This document shows, piece after piece, positions 1-14,000 of a stretch of DNA of 64,000 nucleotides. The notes beneath the pieces were generated by a model. That model searched no databases, was not told the origin of the DNA, and was given only the letters and a program-made list of their open reading frames with translations. The DNA comes from Sweltsa coloradensis. Its lineage: Eukaryota; Arthropoda; Insecta; Plecoptera; Chloroperlidae. The stretch lies in assembly GCA_024449915.1 (NCBI GenBank), contig JAMZAV010000815.1, positions 1 through 64,000 on the forward strand, in the 5' to 3' direction. Position 1 is the stretch's first letter. Each line of letters starts with the position of its first letter. The translations under genes and the position numbers were made by a program.

Positions 1-1072
1 GATAAATAAGCCATCTAAACTAACTCTACTTGTTAATTTTTGTAAATTAGGTTATGTTGTCCCAGGCTAGCTTCTATTACTTGGTTATTTGAACATGTTA
101 TTTATGTAGATTCAATAAATTCGAATGAAAACTTCAATCATTCAACGTATTTTACGAAAATAATGCATAATAATAGAAAACCATCATATCCAAGACGTGG
201 GTAATCAATGCCTAGGACATCAATGCTAGGACCCAGCTAGCTAATTGACTTAAACTGGGTTTTTGTAAAGTTGTATATTTCCACAGGTTTAATTCCATTA
301 AGCCTCAATTCGCGCGTATAGGACTGCCAGGATTACATAAAAGAGGCATTAGTAAATAATTTGAACCAGTGACGTAGTAGCCTACGAGACACGCCCCCAC
401 TGCCATGAATTTCAGCGCGGAATTATCCGCACGGAGGTGCCGCGCGGTATGACACCTACACGTCTTTTTAACAAACTACGTACACTTTTTACTCTCTTTC
501 AATGTACATTGTTGTCCACGTACCTTTTTTATCCTTGACTGGATATACTTTCCTCATGGTAGCCTACAGTGGAGCATACTGGAATACTCTTCGACAGGTA
601 CACACACGAACCACTACCACTAGGGCATACTAGGAGTTGGCTTACTACCGCACACAGAAGCCACTAGCCTGCTACCACACGAAATGTACTTCAACAGGAT
701 TACCGCACTGAATATGTCATGTTCCCGTAGGAATCGCAATAGTAGGCCTACATACCACACATCTTGAGTTCTGACGACTGCTTGCATGGTCCATGCCTCT
801 GCCTGACTCAAAGATAACCTTACCCGTAGCTTGACTGCATCATGTCTACGCCATGGTCTACGCTGGTCTGACTGCAGTGTGTCTACGCCCACACGGCGTG
901 CGACCCAATCAGAAGCTTTAGCAATACTTCACATTGCAGCACACACACATCGTTTTGGTTTTCACAGTTGAATATCCGGTAGACGTCTATTCGTCCTTTT
1001 GTCATCTCCATATTTCTAAATCCTCTTCATTTTACCTTGTCTTCACAACACACCTTTCTAGCTGCCGGGTAA

Positions 1073-2403
1073 TGCATGACATGTTCTGATTGGTGGAGGT
1101 GCCGGGTAGTGTATGTCACATACTCAGCCGAATCAGCCTTGACTCATGAGAGGCGAACTTTTTTTTAGGGATATGATTTTTGAGCTGCTTCTTCGACTGC
1201 CAATAGTTATAAGAAGAGGAGAACGATAATTTTTAAAATTACATATTTCACATTTTCGTTTTCCCCTAGTTAGCAGTCCCCGACATCTGTATCTTTGTAT
1301 ATTTGCATGTTATATGTATGTGTTTGTTCGTAAAATTCTTGACAATGTTAATATGGCAGTTATATCAAAATGATATTAACTTTGTATGCTATCCAAAACT
1401 CCAAATAAATGAAATGAAATGAATGAAACATAGGAAACAGTTACGTACACAGGATTTGACGGTGAAGAAGTGTATGGGGTAGAAGATAGCTTGAAAAACT
1501 CGAAAAACCATTTTTGGGCAAAACTGTAGCTGGGCCCCTTATCGCCTGAATTTTGTTTGCAAATTTGTAGCTAAGTAAAGCCTAAACACACGTTTAAAAA
1601 TCTAAAATTATATACCAGTTTACCGTGATAGTTGGCAGTGTTATTGTGTGGTGACTGACTGTTGTAAACGTTGAGGTGGAAGGCCCCTTATCGCCAAAGG
1701 CGTTTTTTGTTGCAAATTTGTAACTATGAAAGGCCTAAAAACACGAATAAAAATCTAAAATTAGATTTATATGTGATAGTGATAATTGGCTATGAATAAA
1801 AATCGGAGCGTCATAGAGGATGGAGGGGTGGTAGCCCCCCTGCCCCTGTATCCGCCACTACACATACTATGGCATGTTCTGTTTGGTGGAGGTGCCGGGT
1901 ACTACATGTCATCTACTATCAGTATCACACACTGTTCACTTTCTCTTAAAAAAAGAGTTATACCTCTTCTATGTATGTCAAAGTTAAGAGTCTGCAATAC
2001 CAGTGATTTTTTTCTGTAACTTTACCTGAAGCCAGTTTTATTAGATTGTTACCACACTTTGCACACATGTTATGGTCATGTATATAACAGTCGTCGAAGC
2101 ACATTTATTTTAACCACCACAAAAAAGTCGAAGTAAATAAAAATGCATTTTTAGGATTTAGGATTTTTGTAAGATCATCAAAATTCGTAATTTTTGGAAT
2201 TTATTTATGCGTATTGCGCAATAATGTTGAGTAATCTTTCACTATAGAAAAGGGACCATCGCCTTGCTTGACAATGACGCAAAATTGCATACCTATCAGA
2301 TGACAACTGGAAGCAGGAAAAGTTCCCAAAAAAGTTTCAAATAGGTATACATTATCTTATGTTCTGTTAAGTGGAGGTGCTGGGTACTGCATGTCATATA
2401 CTA
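1073..2403 (+). repeat. three copies of a ~47-bp repeat with core TGGAGGTGCCGGGT
   Basis: Copies at about 1073-1120, 1866-1913 and 2356-2403 share CATGTTCTG(A/T)TTGGTGGAGG then TGCCGGGTA...ATGTCA. Further cores lie near 12644, 12684, 39618, 39673 and 39800. No coding sense. Confidence 0.75.
1533..1775 (+). repeat. direct repeat of about 90 bp, 150 bp apart
   Basis: GGCCCCTTATCGCC, TTGCAAATTTGTA, AAAGGCCTAAAAACACG-like and AAAAATCTAAAATTA occur in the same order from about 1533 and again from about 1681. Confidence 0.75.
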
Positions 2404-4384
2404 TGACGATGATGATGCCTATGGTCAAAGGTTTTACTGTAGGCCTAGGTTGTTACAGTCTTTGACACTGTACGGGCAGAGTTAGGTGGTAAATATTAAC
2501 ATAGGCCTACTTCTTGTGGCGGTTAATGTTTTATTTGTATCTGTTTGTCAGTCATGCCAGTATCTCATTCAGTTTGGCCTACTGATGGTGTTACTTCACC
2601 GGTGTTACTAAGCATTGGTAACCCGGGTAAATACCAGCGTTCAAATTCACCAAATACAGAAAATGATTTGAGCCAGTTTGGGCTCGGGGCTAGTAGGTAG
2701 GGGAGGTTTGTACTCCCCTAAACTAGAGGCGAGCTCTGGCTGTCTGACAATATTCGTCGTTGAGGATTCTCCCTTATCCACTTGCCGACGATACCACCTA
2801 TGTAAAAGATTTTTACATTACATACATACATTACATAAACAATGGCATGAGAAATACCCATTTCCCTCCCCTTGCATGTGACTGTATGTCCAGCATGGGG
2901 TCTGTCTCCCCCACATTCCCTAGGCTAGAGTGACGCATTATGACCTGACTTTACGGTTGACGAATAAAACAAAACCTGTGAACATTTTTTATGTTAATGA
3001 TCCACTATAAACTAAAGTGTCCTACCATATTATGTATACATTACCGTATGTTATGATACAGGCATAAATAAATAAATTTGTATTTAGAGTAGGCTTACCC
3101 ACTTAATAACACAAATGATTTTCAAATGGGGACTTTAATTTAAAGCGGACAGAGCCAACCCAGTCGACACAGTTACAATCGGTTAGTGAATAAGGGCCAA
3201 CGAGAGATCGGTACTTGAAGTAGGAAATATTGCCAAACAGGTCGGGCACAAAACACCCGCGACAACGCTAGTACGAGCCAAGCTCATTCTGAACATGATA
3301 TATTGCACACATACATTATAAAAGTATACCCTACACACGGTAACGGTATTATACTCTAAGGGGTTAAGAGTATATCATTTATCGACATTTGAGATATTAT
3401 GGTTAATTTTATTTGTTAACATTCTCTCCTCTATTTTGTATCTGGAGCTGTCCAACGCGAGTCTGCACATGCATCCCCAGGCTGGAGTGGTTCATTATGA
3501 GCTAAAAGTTAATGCATTCTTAAAACAAATATATGCAAACCTTTTGTTACTATCATAAAATCATTTTCAAAATTACACATGTTTATAGGTGTTTAACAAT
3601 AAAGCGAAAGAAAATCCTCATTTGACTTTCGAGCAGGGGTCGAAATTAGCGCTCACCCGAGGCTAGTGAAACTTTGCTCGAGCTGGAAAAAATCTCAATT
3701 CACTAGCTCGACAGGCGAGTACTTTTCTAGAGTTCCCAATTGCCGTTCCAAAAATCTTAATATTTCGCACCGATAACCTAACAAGTTTCCAGTAGTTGTG
3801 CGCTACCTAGTATGGAAAGTTGTTCTAAATATGTAAACAAAATTCATTTCCGGTCACTCCCTTCTCCCCCACACCCACACGTCAAACCCAGCGAATATTG
3901 TGACTTAAAACATTCGCGTATGATCGTTTTACATTAATGTAACCTAGGCCTATTTGATTGCGGACTAGTAAAAATGCTTTACGAGCCTTCAATTTGCCCA
4001 GACCCCGTACTGGCCTGGAACATCCCCCCCCCCCCTCATCTTACCCGACTCATTTATTACCGTGGTTACGCCCCCGAGTGATGGTGATCGTAGGGTTGTT
4101 ACTGTGGCAGGTGCTTACAACCCTGCAGTGTCTGTAGTGTACCAGGTTTACCTAGGGCAGTGGCAGGTGTCGTACGAACATCACAGACATTACTTCAATC
4201 ACCACCACCACGTGGAAGTATTCTACTCTCGCTATACTATCCAACCACCAGGCTTAGAGTGATCCAACCACCAGGTTTAAACCAACACAAACATTCCCCA
4301 CAAGGGTAACAGTGTCAACAAAATGCTGGCATTTACAATCATGTACACCCAGAGACATGTATAGTCAAGGATTGGACAGCAACC

Positions 4385-5113
4385 TTAGGAGGGGTCGCTG
4401 AGGCTGGCGCGGAGACGAGTTTCAACGCTCGGCTCTCTGTTTTTTTTCTTCGGGTAAACGGATAACAACAGCTGTATCATATTCCACAACGTTAATAAAT
4501 GATCAATCTACAAGATCCAGTACGCATACTTTTAGATTAATTCATCAGTTCTGAATAAATAAATCCTGAAACCTCCATAATTTACTATTTTGATGAACTT
4601 CGGGAACTTATTCCAAGTTTACAGATTTTTTAACACAAATTTTCATACTGGAAATTAACGTTTAAATTGATGTGAACGCACATGTTAATTTGGTTTTATC
4701 GTAAGATAAACAATTTGGTAGGAATTTCCTGAATTGAAATCCATGTTTTTGATTTTTTCATATTTTGGACTAACCTCTCGCATTGATTTTTTAAGGCTAA
4801 TTCTTGGTATTGTATTTGTATTGTATTTATTAATTAATTCATGTTTTGAGCTCTTCTGCTCGGATACAGAATATTGACATTTTATATTTCACAGTGCATA
4901 TTCCTTATAATTACTGTTACAAAGCAAATTACTAGGATTAGTTATAAACATAATATAAGTATAGTGTGGACCAACCAAGTGTGGATATCAATATAAAGGA
5001 ACTTTATTAACACTCATTCAAAATTTGGTAATGATATATTGAACCGTTCAGCTGCAATCGTCAACACCTGAGCGTGCGCATTTGAGTTGGGCCAAGCTCA
5101 GCAACCCCTCTTA
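4385..5113. mobile_element. MITE-like element with TTAGGAGGGGTCGCTGAGG ends
   Basis: The left end TTAGGAGGGGTCGCTGAGGC pairs with the right end GCTCAGCAACCCCTCTTA. The right 150 bp recurs inverted at 52932-53074, including ATATTGATATCCACAC and CAGGTGTTGA. The middle is AT-rich and non-coding. Confidence 0.65.
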
Positions 5114-7291
5114 TTCTTAATTTACATTTTTACTCAATAGCCGAGTGTTTATGCCCATCTACCGGTACATATTTTTGCTATTGATTTGTAGATTGGATTG
5201 GAACTAGGACATCTCTGGGTTCAAGTCAAAGGGCAGGAGTTGTAGGGTTAAACCTGTTTTCTGTCCGACCTTGACTTGTATATGACAGCGGGTGTACATC
5301 TTTAGTCTTTACAGTTTACACATAATAAATCAAAGGAAATAAGTATAGTCCAATTCTTGAAAAGACTCTGAAAACACACAGATTTTGTGTAAAAAGATTG
5401 AAAACAAAACCTTTTGTACAAAGACAATTTAGGATAAGTATGAAGTAATTTGGACATCAATCACAAATTTACAATGTAGCCTGTGAATGCAACATTTGTT
5501 GAGACGATTATAAATGTTGTGAGAACTTCTGTATTGCACTGCTATGTATTGCAGAAACTTAAAGCAAGAGCATGGATTTATTTTAAGAACACATTGGAAA
5601 AGGGAGGGGGAAAATGAAAACATGTTTTTCATAATACTGAGATTCCCTGTATTTTCATATGGATGCCGTACATAAAATACATGAAATATTTAAGTAGCGT
5701 AAATATAAAACTGCCATTTGTTCACAATTAGCTATAACTCGTTGAATCATACCAGACATCATTCAAGCTATGAAATACGTAGTTAGTTTCTTAAGACACA
5801 TGTCGGGTTCAGTTCACGAACAAATCTAGAGGAATTGTCTTTTTCAAGTTTAACTATAGTACAATTAATATTAGTCAACAATTTTTAACTTTCCTTCATA
5901 AAACATCATCATTACTTTATGAAATAGACTACCATAATTTCAACGACGTATTCCATTTAACATAACGAATGGTATAGCCATTCTTGTTTATTGAACATGT
6001 ATAAAAATAATATTGACAATAGTTTAATCAATGCTAGTAATATGTAGTATGATGCCTCTCCTACAATGCATTGAAAAGCACTCTTGATATGATCTATGGA
6101 ACTTAAGGCATTCCAACCTATATTGTCACACTGTCATAGAGATCCACCTTATCGTTTGCATTCGACGCATCGAAAAATCAAACAACAAAAATATTGGTTT
6201 ATGTATACTTATGGCATATATATATATATTGTATCTAAACCCTAATTACTCAATTTGCAAGTAACAATGTTATACTGTTAATAACACACAATAGCAACAA
6301 TCATCTAGCTTCTTTCTAAATATAAATGGGAGGATGTGGCTAGCAGTCAACAGGATAAATCTTATTGTCCTATGACAAGTGAAGTAAAATAGCGGCCTCT
6401 CCATGCTACAACAAATCATTACTCACAGACTGCGATAATAAAATTAACTACAAAGCTTGAGAATCAAAAGCCAACAATCTTTTTTCACATTTAAGAACAT
6501 ATATGTATTGTAGGCCTATTAGGGCTGCCATTTAGTCATGTCAATACAGGGTACACATACACATATATGGGGGGGGAGGGACAGAGAGCAAGGAACCAAA
6601 TCAAGGCAATTGCAGACAATTTGCCACTCGTACCTATTACCAAATGCAATTCCTCTTCTGAACTCTAGGTGGCTATGCTGTACAAGATTAGATGAATACT
6701 GTATAAGTTAACTAAGGAATGTGATAAGCAAAGAACACACAAGCCGTCATTTGTGACTGCCTAATAGGAAGCAAATAGTGCCAACAGTCTTCAACTCAAA
6801 AGCGAGTACTCTCGAATAAGTAAACGTAAGCTACGTGACGCACTAGTCTAGTCTGGTTGACGGACTAGGTATGTACCAACAATCACACACGTATCTGACA
6901 ACACTGCAGGAAAAGATTGTCATACTCATATGGCAACCCTAAAAATGTGCATTTTAAGTTCACTGGACATTTTGAAGAACACAAATGAATCGACTACAAC
7001 CACTCTTAGTCCCAAAACATCCTCCCTAGTCCCTACGGGCACCCAGACAAATGAGGCTAAGAATCAACACAAGATAGATCAACAAACTTATAAAATCTTC
7101 CCTAAAGATACTAGGCAAATGAATGATTTAAGATTTCACTGCTAGAACCCATCTACATATTATATAGGTGCATCAATTCACTAAACTTTCCCTCCAGATA
7201 TGTAGCTATAAAAAATATACACATTACACTACCTAAAAACAACCTGTACATATTGATGTAACATATATAGTACTCTATAATCTTGCCTCCA
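5114..7291. other. AT-rich intergenic sequence, nothing recognised
   Basis: No gene, element end or RNA gene found; a (TA)n tract lies near 6216. Confidence 0.6.
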
Positions 7292-7299
7292 TTACCTAG

Positions 7300-7848
7300 T
7301 AGGGATGTCATAGGGTAGTAAAATTAGGATCCGGTTCCTGACCTTCCAGGAATCGGGTTACCCGAATCCTGAAAGCCTAAATTACGTCATTTTATCGTCG
7401 TCCCCCCCCCCCCCCCCGTGAGCGGTTGAAGGTCGTTCGGAAGCGTCTACAAGAAGATACCCGGCAGCGATAAGCTTATCTTCTACTGTTGTGAGACAAA
7501 ACCTAGCGGTCGGCGGCCACCCATTCCGTCACGTCTTCTTTCGTGACGTCATCGCAACTTGGAAGTTGCTTGAACAATGACGCGTCTGGCTCGGCAGCCC
7601 AGCCTTCCTCAATAGCGGCGGGTGGGTGGGAGGGGGAGGGGGGTTGCCGGCCGCCCCCGGCAGTCTGCACTCAGTTAGCTGCATGGTGGGTGGTCTGTGG
7701 CATTCTAATCGCTCCTTACTACGCACGGCGCAGCGGTTAAAAACCTTTCATTTTCAGTAAAATAACTACCCGATAAAGATTCGAATCCGAAAAACGGATT
7801 CAGGTAATTTCTGAATTCGGGTAACCCGGGTACCCTATGACATCCCTA
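7300..7848. mobile_element. hAT-like MITE with TAGGGATGTCATAGGGTA ends
   Basis: Ends are TAGGGATGTCATAGGGTA and TACCCTATGACATCCCTA, a perfect 18-bp inverted repeat. TTACCTAG is duplicated at 7292-7299 and 7849-7856. Length 549 bp; includes a run of 16 C (about 7402). The two overlapping antisense frames inside are not genes. The ends are related to the element at 50015-50895. Confidence 0.9.
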
Positions 7849-7856
7849 TTACCTAG

Positions 7857-9240
7857 ACAAACAAGATACACATGGTGAAACATGTTTACAGATGCCCAGG
7901 CATATGAACTATAGGCCTAGATAGATTTGACTGTAGGCAAATGACAAACTACATGTTATGCAGTAAACACCAACATAACCTCTAAAATGTTCCCTACAGA
8001 TACCTAGAAACAAACTAGAAATGGTTTACTGAATCATGAATTTAGGTATAACACAATTATAAAATCTTTCCTACACAAATTTGTACATAAATGTTTTGCT
8101 ATGATTTTACTATTACCATATATACACACAAACTACTGTACTGATAGATAATCTATATAATAATGTCCACTACAAAATCCAAGTCAAATTACACATGTGA
8201 CATATAATGTTACTGTATACACATAAATCTACATTACTGTATTGGTGTAAAACAATTCTTTGGGGAGGATAACTAGCCAGCACAATATACTATTAAGTAG
8301 GTAATTGACTTTGTAAACAAATTTGGGGCAGCAGGGTAGTATAAAGTCTATTTTCTTTGTAGCCACAAGGAAATGTAACATTTTAAGTACACGTCTAGCA
8401 AGATTTCAACTTTTCTGCTGGGGTATTATCACAGTGATATCTATGTCCAGGCACAGGCTACTGCTATATCACTGGGACGAGCAGGTTTATGCATAAACTT
8501 TCAAGTCTAAACAATATCCTGGCATTCCTTCATAGCTACTCAAATAGGCTGTTCAATATAGGCAACGAATACAGTGCTTGTGTCGTTCCTGTATCATAGA
8601 ATAAAATGATTTGAAAGATAGTTCAGTTACAATGAAACCTTGATTTTATATGCTTTGACCTTTAGATGTCCATTGTCATGTTTTCAAAATGAAATTTCCC
8701 CAAGAGGAGATGGGATATGTATTAAAAGCAAATTCTAGTTTGCCAGGAAACGGAAATGTTTCAAACAATTTCATAACAGTAAAATGAAATGTACAATATT
8801 ACAGAGTTTGCATATTGTAGAATTCTACTAGCATATTTACGACATCACGCAATTCAGATGATCATTATAAGCACAGTAACAGAGTAAGCAAAACATTAAA
8901 TTTCTCAACATTATTTTGTGAAATTCTTTAATAATTAATGTGAACTGTTCATTTGCACAAAAACATAACACACAGTGAGCAAGTTTTGGAAGTGTTACCA
9001 TGTAAGTGTAGTGTGGGCATTAAAAATAAAATGTATGTCTGTAACTAGAAACGTTCGTAGTTCAGTCAATTTAACAAAAATATATCTGTTAATTTTGGCA
9101 CTTGATTGTTTTTCAGATAGTATTACTGCATTCAAATCATAATATGATTCACAAGTGTACCAGTCTCATTGGGTACAAAACAAAACTGCAAACAATACTT
9201 CAGGTAAGCACTAAAAGTGGCGCAAAAAGTGTTTCCATAC
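7857..9240. other. AT-rich intergenic sequence, nothing recognised
   Basis: Lies between two delimited hAT-like elements. No coding or structured signal seen. Confidence 0.6.
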
Positions 9241-9248
9241 GTCATAGG

Positions 9249-10637
9249 TAGAGGTATCGGATTTTCGCGTTCAACGAAAGCACGAAAAAATTAAAAAACC
9301 TTTTGTTTCACATTTGTGGACGAAATCACCAATAAGAAGCCTAATGACAGTGAAATTAAACCACGAAATAACGCGATTTTTTTTTCAATCCACGAAATAT
9401 CGCAAATATTGATGAAAATACGAAATAACCGCGAAAAAACGCCATATTTTGCGAGTTTTCCGCAATTTTCATTAAAAATCGCCGACGCTCGTAAAGTAAA
9501 AAATCAATTTCTCGTAATTTGCGTGATAAAGACGGTCAAACAGTCTTCGTTATTATCGGCTGGTAAAGTCGAAAACTTCTTTAACGACTCGACCTTCGAC
9601 TTCGATATATTTTCGACCGGCGGCGGCTGGATCAATATCGATCGCTGCTACATTCCGTTTCCTGTTAAACACAACAGCCGAGTTCGGACGAGCTCTAAGC
9701 GAGAGTGAAAACCAAGGATACTATTCTGAAATAATTGCATTTTGCTGTAGGCATACCCGTACCTACAACGACGAAGAATATCACATTGTTGTGCCTTTTT
9801 TCACTAGTTTCCACGCATTCATCAAGCCTAAGCTATATTTTGAAACAGTCTCAATGCTAGGGCCTAAGCCGTTGTAAGGTTATGTAACTGTTATGAACTA
9901 ACTTGTGACTTAGGCCTAGGCTACTGAAAGATTGTCACTGTTTTGTAGGGGCCTAGGCCTACTTGTGAAGCCCTAGGCCTAGGGTAAGGATAGACCTAGG
10001 CCTATGGTTAGGATAGATCTAGGTAGGGTTAGGATAGACCTAGGCCACTAGCTACAGTAAAATAATGAATTCACACGTGGTTTTATTCATTATTTTACTG
10101 TAGCTAGTGGCCTAGGTCTATCCTAACCCTAGGCCTAGAGCTTCACAAGTAGGTCTAGGCCCCTACAAAACAGTGACAATCTTTCAGTAGCCTAGGGTAG
10201 GGCCTAGGCCTAGGCCTAAGTCACAAGTTAGTTCATAACAGTTACATAACCTTACAATGGCTTAGGCCCCAGCATTGAGACTGTTTAAAAATATATAGCT
10301 TAGGCTTGATGAACGCGTGCAGACTTGTGATAAAAGGCACAACAATGCGATATTCTTTGTCGTTGTAGGTACGGGTAGGCCTACAGCAAAATGCAATTAT
10401 TTCAGTCATTTATTGACTTAGTTTTGCTTTTGGTTACTCTGCATGACCATCAAATTATAAATCAGCCTTAAAAATTTTCCCAAGTACATCAAATCCTTTG
10501 TAAAATCCCATGTAAAGTTTTAAAAAATGATTTTGAAAACACCGCTGAAAGTGTGTTTTTGTGGTTATATTCACCGTTTTGAAGGTTTGAAAACACCGAT
10601 ATTTTGAATTTGAAAACACCATTAATCTGTGCCCCTA
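9249..10637. mobile_element. hAT-like element carrying a large palindrome
   Basis: It begins TAGAGGTATCGGATTTTCGC and ends AATCTGTGCCCCTA; GTCATAGG is duplicated at 9241-9248 and 10638-10645. The termini are only loosely matched. The 130-codon open frame at 9316-9708 has no recognisable domain and sits in CGCGAAA-rich sequence, so I do not call it a gene. The middle is the 680-bp palindrome listed separately. Confidence 0.75.
9726..10405. repeat. 680-bp palindrome
   Basis: The left arm starts CTGAAATAATTGCATTTTGC; the right arm ends GCAAAATGCAATTATTTCAG. Arms of about 330-340 bases match almost throughout, including GACAATCTTTCAGTAGCC and GCTACAGTAAAATAATGAAT near the centre. The spacer, close to 10070-10081, is only about 10 bases. 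The arms are rich in TAGGCCTA. Confidence 0.92.
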
Positions 10638-10865
10638 GTCATAGGTTGACAAGCCTACATTGTACGAGTTTTTACAGACTTCTTTATGCCATAGAATGAA
10701 TAGGACACACACAACTAGAATAGTGGCTCATGGATGGCACAGGAGTCGGCTAAAATAGTTGGTACAATAAATTAAATTGCCAGATCAAATAATAACGCAT
10801 TTATAAAATCAAAGTTTAAAAAAATAGCCTACACATTAATTACCAACTTCTAGATGTTAAAACAT

Positions 10866-11040
10866 TGTTATTTGTTAATACAGAACAGGTTGGGAAAGCA
10901 AAGAGAACAATTGAAGTCCAGCCTGAAGGGCTGGGGGCAACAAAATATTTCACCTGCTGATGACAACTGCAGCTGCCTTCAGGCTGGACTTTATGTTCTC
11001 TATGCTTTCCCAACCTGTCAACTCTTCTCCAATCTAAACT
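10866..11040. repeat. foldback of two 3'-end copies of the hammerhead SINE
   Basis: CAGGTTGGGAAAGCAAAGAG (minus-oriented copy of 38165-38105, continuing to the match of 38070 near 10968) is followed by TTCAGGCTGGACTTTATGTT...CTTTCCCAACCTGTCAACTC (plus-oriented copy). The two arms can pair into a hairpin. The hammerhead region itself is absent. Confidence 0.65.
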
Positions 11041-14000
11041 AAACTAGCTGGTTGGCCTTTTCCACAGTAATTGTGAATTACTTTATTAGTGACAATGCAC
11101 TGTTAGTTTTTCGGTGACACTTGTAACTTCAATTTTAATTCTGAGCTCATCTGCAAACCTTTATGTAACATTTAAAAAATAAAAACTCTGTTGTACAGCT
11201 ATTACCATCTTATTAATATGACTTTTGTTACCATTTAGGGTTGCCAATCAAAATAGATTAACAAAAGGTATTTCAACCTGAAATTTTGACATGAATTTCA
11301 ATAATCAGAAATTGAAAATCCTTTCGAAATTCCATGTATTTTCACAGGACATTGCCTTCACTCTTCAACAAATTATAATTAATTACAACATCAAAATGCA
11401 CTGATAAAAATAGATCGTTTTAACAATAATATATGCCCAACACGAATATTTTTGGGGAGGAATGAGGATGCATTTAATGGTAAATGGATGTATCAAACCC
11501 TAAAATAAGCTAGCTTTATCTGATATTAGTCCAAGGTTGGGCAATACAGACTAGAAATGTTTTATTTGTTAAATGTAACCATTTTTTTAAAACAAAAAAG
11601 CAATGGGTAGGCCTACTAGTAAGCCAGATGTCATAGATGGGCTCCTGATGTTAAGTGAATTAAGATAAATGATTAAGTAAATTATGATAAATGATGAGAT
11701 GGAACTTAAAAATAAAAAAAAATATCCTATCTCAAATCGTCCAAAATTTCAAAATTTGTGACATATATTTCATTGATGTAAAGTACAAATTTTTAACTGC
11801 TCATTTGTGTTCACTCGATTAAAAAAATAAACGTGAGTTTACTGAACAGTGAACATCATTATAAAGAAGCACACAATTTGAACAATGTGAAAATTAGACA
11901 AAGCTAACAAAAATTTAGAAATGGGTAATCAAACAAGGTGCAGATACTTAGGTACTTTTAAACTAATAAATCATGACTCTGGGGAACTTCGAAGGGACAT
12001 TGAAAATAAGCTACATGCAAGGAAAAGTGCCAATGAAAAACAATGGCAGCAAGAAATAAAAAACTAAAAAAATCATGCATCCCAATTAAACACATACCAT
12101 ACATTAAATATAAAATGAAGCAAAGTTGCTGAAATAGTGTGGTTATTTATTTAAAAAAACAACAGACAATTTTTTTCTAGTGCTCTGTATCAAATAAAAA
12201 ATTGTCAAAACAAATAAAGTCTATCATGTATAAACTTTATAAACTTAAATAGAAAAATGATACATGGCAAGAAACAAACAGGAAACATCAAACTTTGATG
12301 AACTAAACTTGTTAGAATGTGTACAATAGTGTAAAATCAAACTTGAAATTTGGCAGTCAAAACACCTAAAATAACCTGAATGTTAGTGACGTTCGTAGAT
12401 ATCTGTTACTCAATGTGACATCAATGTCGTTCCTTATCATCTAATACAATTTTTTAAAATGCTAACGATGTGGGGTGAATGCATTGGGCATGGCACCTAT
12501 TCACAGAAAACCAAAATATGAATTTCAAACTTGATGCAAACTTGTTTAAATCATTCATGCGAAAGGTCCAACCACAGGTGGTCAAAATGGTCAAAACGCA
12601 AATTAACTCGCGAAATTAAACATTGTAGTACTCAAAATGTGGGGGATGGTGGAGGTGCCGGTCCAGAATTTTTGTGAATTTTGGTGGAGGTGCCGGTCTA
12701 GACCGAACATTACGCGCGCAGCCGGCGGTACATCGTTTCGTGACGTCACGAGCTCCACGGAAATAGACCGCCAAAATAACGACGCGCATCACGGACTCCG
12801 CGAAAATAGTCCACCAAAATAATGGTGCGTACAAATATTTATTTTTGCTTGGGAATCGATTCTGAATCGATTTGAGGGTCACAATGTTGGAATTGATGTC
12901 ATCCCTACTTAAAGAGCTCCTTTTTTCAAAATTTTGATATTAAATTTTTTTTTTTTAAGATATGTTTTTGACCATTTAAATGAAATCGCAAAAAACGCGA
13001 AATTTGGGTTTTATAAAACGAAATTTGGGTTTTTATATCACCATTTCTCACTACCTCTACTTATGGGTTTACCAGGCAGCGAGTCCAAAAGCTTCAACAA
13101 AATTTTGATTATACAAGAGAAATAAACTTGGACATTAATGTCAGCATGATTTGATATCTTCGATATTACACTGTTTATTCCGATCCAAGTTCCCGATCAA
13201 TGACCAACTTGTAAGTAATTCTTCAATCATTTGTTGGCGTAAAATCTCTTCCATGATTGATTGACAACAAACAAAAAATAATTTGGTCCCGTACTAAACT
13301 CACAGCCAAATGTAGGTGGTACTCTTTATCACCCCACAACCGTCAAACTTGTGGCATTCAAATTCTTTGAGGCAAACTCCCCGGTGCAAGTTGTTCTGTA
13401 ACAAAAAAAAACAAACCTTCAGTTTACATACTAGTTACAACAGATTTCATGATTTGAATACCACACTACGAATTAAGCATTATAAAAACATAACACACCA
13501 ATTAAAAAATCACACTTTAAAACACTCAACTTATCAGCAATTTTTTGTAGACTATCTTTCAAAGACCACAACACAAGTTAGTCGAAACATATCAGTAACT
13601 TGTCTTTTCATCTACCTTTGTGTCTGTGCAACCCACCAAAAGTATTGAAGGTAGTCTGTCGTCCTTCTGTACCTATAACCCCACCTCACTGAAACATGTT
13701 GATTCATGTTCGGAGTTTAATTTGTATTCCAAAGAAACAAAGTATTTAAAAGTCATCAAAACTGTGTTGGGCTTTATTTTAAAACGTTTAATTATATATC
13801 AGTGCAAGAATGTAATTTACATCTCCGTAGATGGTACCAACACCGCTGTAGCCCGCGTCATTAGGTGTGCCCACCTCCGGGCCAAGATCCTTCTCCGTTA
13901 TAGGGAAGTTCCGTAGATATGGGAGCCGTATGGCTCAGTTCTAGTCAGCAGCTGTGAGAAACACATAAGCTTACGGCTTATGGCCGCGGGAGCAATATGA

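Larger units (their letters stand above)
1..4384. other. intergenic, no gene seen
   Basis: Holds the 1073-2403 and 1533-1775 repeats and a run of 12 C near 4024. All open frames are under 100 codons and lack recognisable motifs. Confidence 0.6.

Noticed and set aside
1073..2403. CRISPR-like spaced repeats
   Set aside because: Only three copies at irregular spacing in a eukaryotic sequence.
9316..9708. 130-codon open frame on the plus strand
   Set aside because: It lies inside a hAT-like element, in CGCGAAA-rich sequence similar to other non-coding repeats here; no domain is recognisable.
10955..10985. Second hammerhead core at CTGCTGATGACAACTGC
   Set aside because: CTGATGA is present but there is no stem II or GAAA element after it; it is the reverse-strand copy of ordinary SINE body sequence.
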